Source of the DNA: Bacteroidota bacterium
GTDB taxonomy: Bacteria; Bacteroidota; Bacteroidia; Chitinophagales; Chitinophagaceae
DNA: 64,000 nt
Direction of reading: 5' to 3'
Assembly (NCBI GenBank): GCA_029558715.1
Contig: JAKQEA010000042.1
Location: forward strand, 1-64,000
Position 1 is the stretch's first letter; every line of letters starts with the position of its first letter. A model generated the notes under the pieces. It had not been told where the DNA came from. It did no database searches and saw nothing but the letters and a program-made list of their open reading frames with translations. Made by a program: the position numbers and the translations under genes. This document shows positions 57,944 to 64,000 of this stretch, piece after piece.

Positions 57944-57955
57944 ATAGAATACCTG

Positions 57956-58930
57956 TTATTGCCCGTTGAGGAATTTTCCCACTTCTGTCTGCCATTTCAC
58001 AGGGTCATGTTGCAGCAACGATTCATGACCGGCATTTTCATACCCGACCAGTTTTTTTTGGTTCGAAAAGATCGAGGTGTACACTTCATCAATTTCACTT
58101 TTTAAAACATAACTGTCTTTAGCTCCATACTGCACCAGTGCCGGACAGCTTATGGCTTTTGCATATCTCTTTGTCCGGTGTTTATATCCATTAAATCCTC
58201 TTTCTATTCCTATCCAGCCGGTAACTAAAAAAGCAAAAGGCTGTTGCGGAAACCCAAGTACTCTTGCTCTTGCTTTCAGGTGAGATTGCAGGGAAGAAAA
58301 GGGAAGTTCAAGTATCACTCCTGCTGGTTGTATGGGATAATCATGTAACGCTTTTGCAATAACAACCGCACCCATGGAAATACCCCATAGAAAAATTCTT
58401 TTTTCTCCTTTTGCTTTTATATAGTCATACGCCAGCTTTACTTCCTCGGTTTCCCTGACTCCCATGGTGGTGGTGACACCATCACTTTTTCCATGTGCCC
58501 GCAAGTCGATCAGCATAATATTATATCCCTGGTAGCGGAATTCATTGGCCTCCGACAATAGTTGGCCTTTATTGGACATTACTCCATGAAAAAGTAACAC
58601 TGTTCCTTTTGCTACAGAATCAGTCCTGGCATACCATGCTTTTATTGAAATACCATTAGCTGTAGTCAAGTCTACCGTATCGTATACAAATGCCGGTTGC
58701 TCTGTAAGCTGTGACTTAGGCAGCTTAGGCCCGGTAAAGAGTTTCCATGTTTTTGTAAAAATATTTCCGGAAGGAGAACTATTGTAGAGTGAGGGGTCGT
58801 TATAAAAATGGGTGAGCCGGTACGCATAAAAAGCAGCGCTTATATTAATCAGGATAAACTGAACAAGAATAACCCAGAAAATCCAACGAAGTAAAGAAGG
58901 CATTTTTCGCCTGGTCTTTTTTTCTTCCAT
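57956..58930 (-). CDS. alpha/beta hydrolase
   Basis: N-term TM; 'LLFHGVMSNKGQLL', 'DLRAHGKSDG', 'LWGISMGAVV' (GxSxG). Confidence 0.9.
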   Translation of the reverse strand: MEEKKTRRKMPSLLRWIFWVILVQFILINISAAFYAYRLTHFYNDPSLYNSSPSGNIFTKTWKLFTGPKLPKSQLTEQPAFVYDTVDLTTANGISIKAWYARTDSVAKGTVLLFHGVMSNKGQLLSEANEFRYQGYNIMLIDLRAHGKSDGVTTTMGVRETEEVKLAYDYIKAKGEKRIFLWGISMGAVVIAKALHDYPIQPAGVILELPFSSLQSHLKARARVLGFPQQPFAFLVTGWIGIERGFNGYKHRTKRYAKAISCPALVQYGAKDSYVLKSEIDEVYTSIFSNQKKLVGYENAGHESLLQHDPVKWQTEVGKFLNGQ

Positions 58931-59116
58931 AAGATATTATTCAACCACGCCGTGGTTATCGCCAAAAGTAATTTTTACAATGCATACAAGCTACTATTTG
59001 GCAGTTTTTTCTGACTAACCTGTGAATAATATTCTTATTATAAAAAATAAGAGATGCTGTTTTGTGCTTTTCTTTGCACTGCTTTTGCCTCACTAACGAA
59101 CCCCGAAAAACCTTTT

Positions 59117-59140
59117 AAAGCAGCCCATCCGTGCTGCTTT
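59117..59140 (-). terminator. terminator downstream of acs
   Basis: AAAGCAGC...GCTGCTTT with flanking T-tract on minus strand. Confidence 0.55.
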
Positions 59141-59147
59141 AATTATC

Positions 59148-61094
59148 TCAGATCTTCCCTTTTTTTATTTCTTCCACTACTCCGGGATCAAGTAATGTAG
59201 TAGTATCTCCGAGATTTTCTGTTTCTCCTTCGGCGATCTTTCTTAGGATACGCCGCATAATTTTTCCGCTTCTTGTTTTAGGAAGTCCTGGTACAAATTG
59301 TATCTTATCCGGTTTGGCAATAGGCCCAATGACACGGGTAACAGTTTGCAGGATATCCTGGCGGGTCATATTTTCATCTCCATGCATATGCTCATAGATA
59401 ACAAAGGCATAAACCCCTTGTCCTTTTATATCATGCGGATAACCTACTACAGCACTTTCCACCACACCGGCATGCATATTAATAGCATTCTCTACTTCGG
59501 CAGTACCAAGCCGGTGACCACTTACATTTAATACATCATCTACCCGGCCGGTAATGCGATAATTACCTTTTTCATCTTTCAATGCACCGTCACCGGTGAA
59601 ATATAAATTCTCATACGTAGCAAAATAATTAGTACGGCAGCGTTCATGATCACCATAGGTGGTTCTTAATATACCGGGCCAAGGTGCTTTGATACACAAA
59701 TTCCCCTTTTGCAGACCCTGCTCATCTTTTTCTGTTACTTCTTTCCCGTTTTCATCTACCAGCAATGGCTGCACACCCGGCATAGGTAAAGTAGCCCAGC
59801 TTGGTTTGGCCGGAGTTATCCCTGCCATATTTGATATCAGGCAGGCACCTGTTTCCGTTTGCCACCAGGTATCCACTACCGGGCATTTCTTTTTTCCAAT
59901 ATTATCATTATACCAATGCCATGCCTCTTCATTTATAGGCTCACCAACTGTACCGAGTATTTTTAAAGAAGACAGGTCTTTTCCCCTGAGCGGTTCCAGG
60001 CCAAAGCCCATGAGACTACGGATAGCTGTTGGTGCCGTATAGAGAATATTGACCTTGTGCCTGTCAACAATATCCCAGAAACGTCCGGCATCAGGCCAGG
60101 TAGGGATACCTTCAAACATTACTGAAGTAGCACCAGCACTTAACGGACCATACAAAATATAACTATGGCCTGTAATCCAACCAATATCTGCCGTGCAGAA
60201 ATGAATATCACCAGGTTTATACTGAAATACATTGACAAAAGTGTAATTCGTCCAGAGCATATAACCTGCGCAACTGTGTACTACCCCTTTGGGCTTACCT
60301 GTGCTGCCGGAAGTATATAAAATGAATAAGGGATCCTCTGCATCCATTTCCTCTGCCGGGAAGGACGCCTTCCCTTCTTTTTCTACCTGGGCTTCTGCAT
60401 GCTCCATTTCATCCTCCCACCATACATCTCTGCCTTTGATCATAGAAACAGGAGTTCTTGTTCTCGTATAAACAATTACCTTTTTTACTGTTCTATTTCC
60501 GATCAAAGCATCATCGATCACACTTTTCAGAGGAATATCTTTATTGCCCCGGTACGCCCCATCACAGGTAACAATATACTCTGCATTGGCATCATATAAC
60601 CTGTCAGCAATGCTTTGTGCAGAGAACCCTCCAAAGATGACACTATGGATAGCACCAATTCTTGCACAACCCAGCACTGCATAAGCCAGTTCGGGCACCA
60701 TCCCCATATAGATACAAACTCTGTCACCCTTTTTTACACCATTATTCTTTAACACTTGTGCAAACTGGCAAACCCTTTTATGCAACCGGTTATATGTTAC
60801 CACCCTCACCCTATCCTCCGGGTTATTAGGTTCCCAGATGATGGCAGGTTTATCACCTAATGCGGAGAGGTGACGGTCAATGCAATTTTCTGTGATATTC
60901 AGTTTAGCCCCTTTGAACCATTCTACTTTTGGCTCTTTAAAATTCCACTCCAATACTTTATCCCATTTCTTTTTCCATTGAAAATGATCTGCAACTGAGG
61001 ACCAGAACCCTTCGGGATCCTCTATACTTTTTTCGTACGCTTCGTGATACTGTTCTAATGATTTTATCTGGTAGGGATATGACATGACCGGCAA
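59148..61094 (-). CDS. acs: acetyl-CoA synthetase
   Basis: 'LFILYTSGSTGKPKGVVHS', 'VDTWWQTETGACLISN', 'PKTRSGKIMRRILRKIAEGE'. Confidence 0.95.
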   Translation of the reverse strand: MPVMSYPYQIKSLEQYHEAYEKSIEDPEGFWSSVADHFQWKKKWDKVLEWNFKEPKVEWFKGAKLNITENCIDRHLSALGDKPAIIWEPNNPEDRVRVVTYNRLHKRVCQFAQVLKNNGVKKGDRVCIYMGMVPELAYAVLGCARIGAIHSVIFGGFSAQSIADRLYDANAEYIVTCDGAYRGNKDIPLKSVIDDALIGNRTVKKVIVYTRTRTPVSMIKGRDVWWEDEMEHAEAQVEKEGKASFPAEEMDAEDPLFILYTSGSTGKPKGVVHSCAGYMLWTNYTFVNVFQYKPGDIHFCTADIGWITGHSYILYGPLSAGATSVMFEGIPTWPDAGRFWDIVDRHKVNILYTAPTAIRSLMGFGLEPLRGKDLSSLKILGTVGEPINEEAWHWYNDNIGKKKCPVVDTWWQTETGACLISNMAGITPAKPSWATLPMPGVQPLLVDENGKEVTEKDEQGLQKGNLCIKAPWPGILRTTYGDHERCRTNYFATYENLYFTGDGALKDEKGNYRITGRVDDVLNVSGHRLGTAEVENAINMHAGVVESAVVGYPHDIKGQGVYAFVIYEHMHGDENMTRQDILQTVTRVIGPIAKPDKIQFVPGLPKTRSGKIMRRILRKIAEGETENLGDTTTLLDPGVVEEIKKGKI

Positions 61095-61222
61095 GTATTT
61101 AAATAATATTACTGCTAATGCGGGATAAATTTACAGAATGACGGGCAAATCAGGACGAATCACCGGGAACGATTCCGGTTAAATTGTTTCTTACATTTTT
61201 TATTAATACTTATCTTACCCGG

Positions 61223-62791
61223 ATGAAACCAACGACGATCCGGAGTGTCATCGCTGCCTCTTCTGTAGGAACCATGATTGAATGGTACGATTTCTACATC
61301 TTTGGTATGCTTGCCAAAACGATTTCTACTCAATTCTTTCCGGAAGGAAATGCCACAGCAGCTTTGCTTAGTACACTGGCGATCTTTGCAGCAGGATTTA
61401 TTGTTCGCCCTTTTGGCGCTTTGGTATTTGGCAGACTCGGCGACCTGATCGGCAGAAAGTATACCTTTCTTCTTACTCTTGTTTTAATGGGTGGTTCTAC
61501 TTTTTTAATCGGATTGGTTCCCGGCTATAAAACAATTGGTATAGCAGCTCCTTTACTGGTATTGTTACTAAGATTAATCCAGGGTCTTGCTCTTGGCGGC
61601 GAATATGGCGGTGCCGCTACTTATGTAGCAGAGCATGCCCCGGCAAACAAAAGAGGTTTTTATACCAGTTGGATACAAACAACAGCTACACTGGGATTAT
61701 TTGTAGCGCTGGGGGTTATCATGCTGGTGAAACTGAATATGCCTGACTCATCATTCAATGCAGAATGGGGTGGATGGCGCTACCCATTCTGGATATCTAT
61801 ATTACTGGTGGCAGTTTCCGTCTATATCCGGTTAAAAATGTCAGAGTCTCCGCTATTTTCTAAATTAAAAGAGGAAGGAAAGACATCAGTTAATCCATTA
61901 AAAGAAAGTTTTAGCCATAAAGCCAATTTCAAAATGGTATTGATGGCTTTGTTTGGTGCAGTGATGGGACAGGGAGTAGTTTGGTATACCGGGCAGTTCT
62001 ATGCACAGAATTTTTTAGAAACAAAATGCAATATTGAATTTGAACAAAGCCGGACCATCATGCTTTGGGCTATTGCTTTTGCTACGCCTTTCTTTGTATT
62101 CTGGGGCTGGCTGAGTGACAAGATCGGGAGGAAATGGATTATGATGGCGGGGATGGCGTTAGCGATATTTACTTACCGTCCAATTTTCAATATTTTTCTG
62201 GACGACACAAAACCTGGTCCACCCGCAAGTGGATTGGTCAGCGCAACGCCAATCATTTTCGGACCTTCCAAAAAGGAGATCATGAAGAATGGTGATAGCC
62301 TGATTACATACATCCATCGCAATATCAAACATCGTAGTCTGACGTTTGATCAGATGTGGACCGACACCATTTTTGCAAAACCCATGAAGGCTATGCCGGA
62401 TGAAAAGAGTTCAGCTATAGATGGCATGGTATTTTCCAGAATGAGCCAAATAAAAGACATCAATATTAGGCTTGACCGGAGTTTATATTGGAAATTCATT
62501 GGACTTGTCTTCCTTTTGATCTTATATGTAACCATGGTCTATGGACCTATAGCAGCATTTCTGGTGGAAATGTTCCCCACTAAGATCCGTTATACTTCCA
62601 TGAGCCTTCCTTATCATATCGGCAATGGTGTATTTGGAGGACTGGTTCCCTTTATTGGATTATTACTTACCACTTCCTTTCCTTCTGATCCTTTAGTGGG
62701 ATTGTGGTACCCGATTGGTGTGGCAGCACTATGCCTGCTAATTGGTACAGTATACCTGAGAAATAAAATTGATGAAAACGTAGAAGATTAA
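61223..62791 (+). CDS. MFS transporter (metabolite:H+ symporter type)
   Basis: 'SVGTMIEWYDFYIFG', 'RPFGALVFGRLGDLIGRKYTFL', 'GGEYGGAATYVAEHAP'; soluble insertion between later TM helices. Confidence 0.92.
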   Translation: MKPTTIRSVIAASSVGTMIEWYDFYIFGMLAKTISTQFFPEGNATAALLSTLAIFAAGFIVRPFGALVFGRLGDLIGRKYTFLLTLVLMGGSTFLIGLVPGYKTIGIAAPLLVLLLRLIQGLALGGEYGGAATYVAEHAPANKRGFYTSWIQTTATLGLFVALGVIMLVKLNMPDSSFNAEWGGWRYPFWISILLVAVSVYIRLKMSESPLFSKLKEEGKTSVNPLKESFSHKANFKMVLMALFGAVMGQGVVWYTGQFYAQNFLETKCNIEFEQSRTIMLWAIAFATPFFVFWGWLSDKIGRKWIMMAGMALAIFTYRPIFNIFLDDTKPGPPASGLVSATPIIFGPSKKEIMKNGDSLITYIHRNIKHRSLTFDQMWTDTIFAKPMKAMPDEKSSAIDGMVFSRMSQIKDINIRLDRSLYWKFIGLVFLLILYVTMVYGPIAAFLVEMFPTKIRYTSMSLPYHIGNGVFGGLVPFIGLLLTTSFPSDPLVGLWYPIGVAALCLLIGTVYLRNKIDENVED

Positions 62792-62801
62792 AACTATTTG
62801 T

Positions 62802-63050
62802 ATGAACAGTATAAAAAGAGCACTGGGAATTGTCTGGCTGATACTGGCCCCCGCTGTTATTTATTTCCTGGTGGACAGGGCCATTGTTCATATTGATCCT
62901 GCTGGCAAAAAGGATATTAATAACCCGGTGATCTGGATCATTATCATTGGCATTTTCACACCCATTGCTATAGGGCTGATGATCTTTGGCTGGTATGCTA
63001 TTAAAGGAGAATATGATCACCTGCCCGAATCATCAGAAGAACTCTCCTGA
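62802..63050 (+). CDS. hypothetical small two-TM protein following the transporter
   Basis: 82 aa ORF, hydrophobic segments, 10 bp after MFS gene. Confidence 0.7.
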   Translation: MNSIKRALGIVWLILAPAVIYFLVDRAIVHIDPAGKKDINNPVIWIIIIGIFTPIAIGLMIFGWYAIKGEYDHLPESSEELS

Positions 63051-64000
63051 GCTACTTTATTATATTTTATACTCTTCAGCACAAGCAATCCCCCGGCGGC
63101 AGCCAGGAATGAAGCACAGAGTATAGCAATCTTTGAGTTCACGACTGTTGCTTCATCAGTAAAGGCCAGTAGTGTAATAAATATGGACATAGTAAAACCG
63201 ATACCCGCCAGCATGCCGGCGCCAGTAATCTGTTTCCAGGAAACTGAATGCGGCAGATGACCGATTTTTGTTTTAACAGCCAGCCATGCAAAACTGATAA
63301 TACCAAGTGGTTTCCCAATAACAAGCCCCGTCATAATGCCCAGGCTGTTCAAAGAAAGCAGGGTATTATAAAAACCTGGTGAAAGTTTTATACCTGTATT
63401 TGCCAGTGCGAATAACGGTACAATAATAAAGGCAACCGGGTAATGCAGATGATGCTGTAACTTATAAGAAGGCGAATCTTCTCCACCTTTACCAAAAGGT
63501 ATGGCAAATGCCAGTAACACTCCGCTGATAGTAGCATGTACACCCGACTGCAGCATAAAATACCACATGACAATACCTGGGAGCAAAAATAAAAATAGGT
63601 TTTTCACTCCTGCTTTACCCATTATAAACAGTCCCGCAAAAATACCAAAGGCAAGAAGCAGGTTAACAAAAGAGACATCATCTGTATAAAAGATAGCGAT
63701 AATAATAATTGCTCCCAGGTCATCTATTATAGCGAGAGCTGTGAGAAATATTTTTAATGCTACCGGCACTGATTTACCGGCCAGCGAAAGTATACCCAAA
63801 GCAAATGCAATATCAGTTGCCATAGGAATACCAAATCCGGAAGCCGTAGCAGTACCCATATTGAAGATTGCATGAACGATGGCCGGTACCAGCATTCCGC
63901 CAACCGCAGCGAATACCGGTAACACTGCATTTTTGAACCCGGATAATTCACCAACATAAATTTCTCTTTCTATTTCCAGCCCTACCAACAGAAAGAAGAC
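63017..64000 (-). CDS. nhaA: Na+/H+ antiporter NhaA (partial, N-terminus outside window)
   Basis: 'LVGLEIEREIYVGEL', 'PMATDIAFALGILSLAGKSVPVALKIFLTALAIIDDLGAIIIIAIFYT'; frame stays open to the window end. Confidence 0.93.
   Translation of the reverse strand, partial: VFFLLVGLEIEREIYVGELSGFKNAVLPVFAAVGGMLVPAIVHAIFNMGTATASGFGIPMATDIAFALGILSLAGKSVPVALKIFLTALAIIDDLGAIIIIAIFYTDDVSFVNLLLAFGIFAGLFIMGKAGVKNLFLFLLPGIVMWYFMLQSGVHATISGVLLAFAIPFGKGGEDSPSYKLQHHLHYPVAFIIVPLFALANTGIKLSPGFYNTLLSLNSLGIMTGLVIGKPLGIISFAWLAVKTKIGHLPHSVSWKQITGAGMLAGIGFTMSIFITLLAFTDEATVVNSKIAILCASFLAAAGGLLVLKSIKYNKVAQESSSDDSGR

Noticed and set aside
62150-62470. Long soluble insertion in the MFS transporter
   Set aside because: I believe similar loops occur in this transporter group in Bacteroidota; no sign of gene fusion or frameshift.

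Overview
This 64 kb window looks like chromosome from a Bacteroidota (Chitinophagaceae-like) bacterium. Evidence is a T9SS-type C-terminal domain, WG-repeat and DUF5916-like proteins, the two-domain long IspG, Bat-type genes and TAnnTTTG-like promoters. Most of the window is ordinary housekeeping: icmF, tsaB, nadB, ispG, kbl, acs, nhaA, M1 peptidase, sulfatase, sigma/anti-sigma-like genes. No rRNA, tRNA or CRISPR was recognised. The accessory content is more interesting. (1) A umuD-umuC locus is split by a RAYT-like Y1 transposase flanked on both sides by the same two-hairpin module; the left hairpin arm supplies an in-frame '...SLG-stop' to both umuD and the transposase. The UmuD homologue appears to lack both catalytic residues (GDSM to GDAM, Lys to Arg). 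(2) A type I R-M locus (hsdM - DUF1016/YhcG-like nuclease - hsdS - three cargo ORFs - hsdR) carries at least four in-frame G-rich palindromic repeats of one family (two in hsdM, two in hsdR) and two copies of a different perfect 12-bp-stem hairpin in the nuclease gene. The G-rich family also occurs in a MurU-like gene and just upstream of umuD. (3) Next to the R-M locus is a cluster of poorly characterised genes: a likely pYEATS membrane protein, tandem paralogues ending in 'DxWNDEWP', and a secreted Cys-rich protein of three 47-aa repeats. (4) A kinase-RapZ-C fusion overlaps a MurU-like nucleotidyltransferase. All family calls are from reading the sequence; no searches were run.
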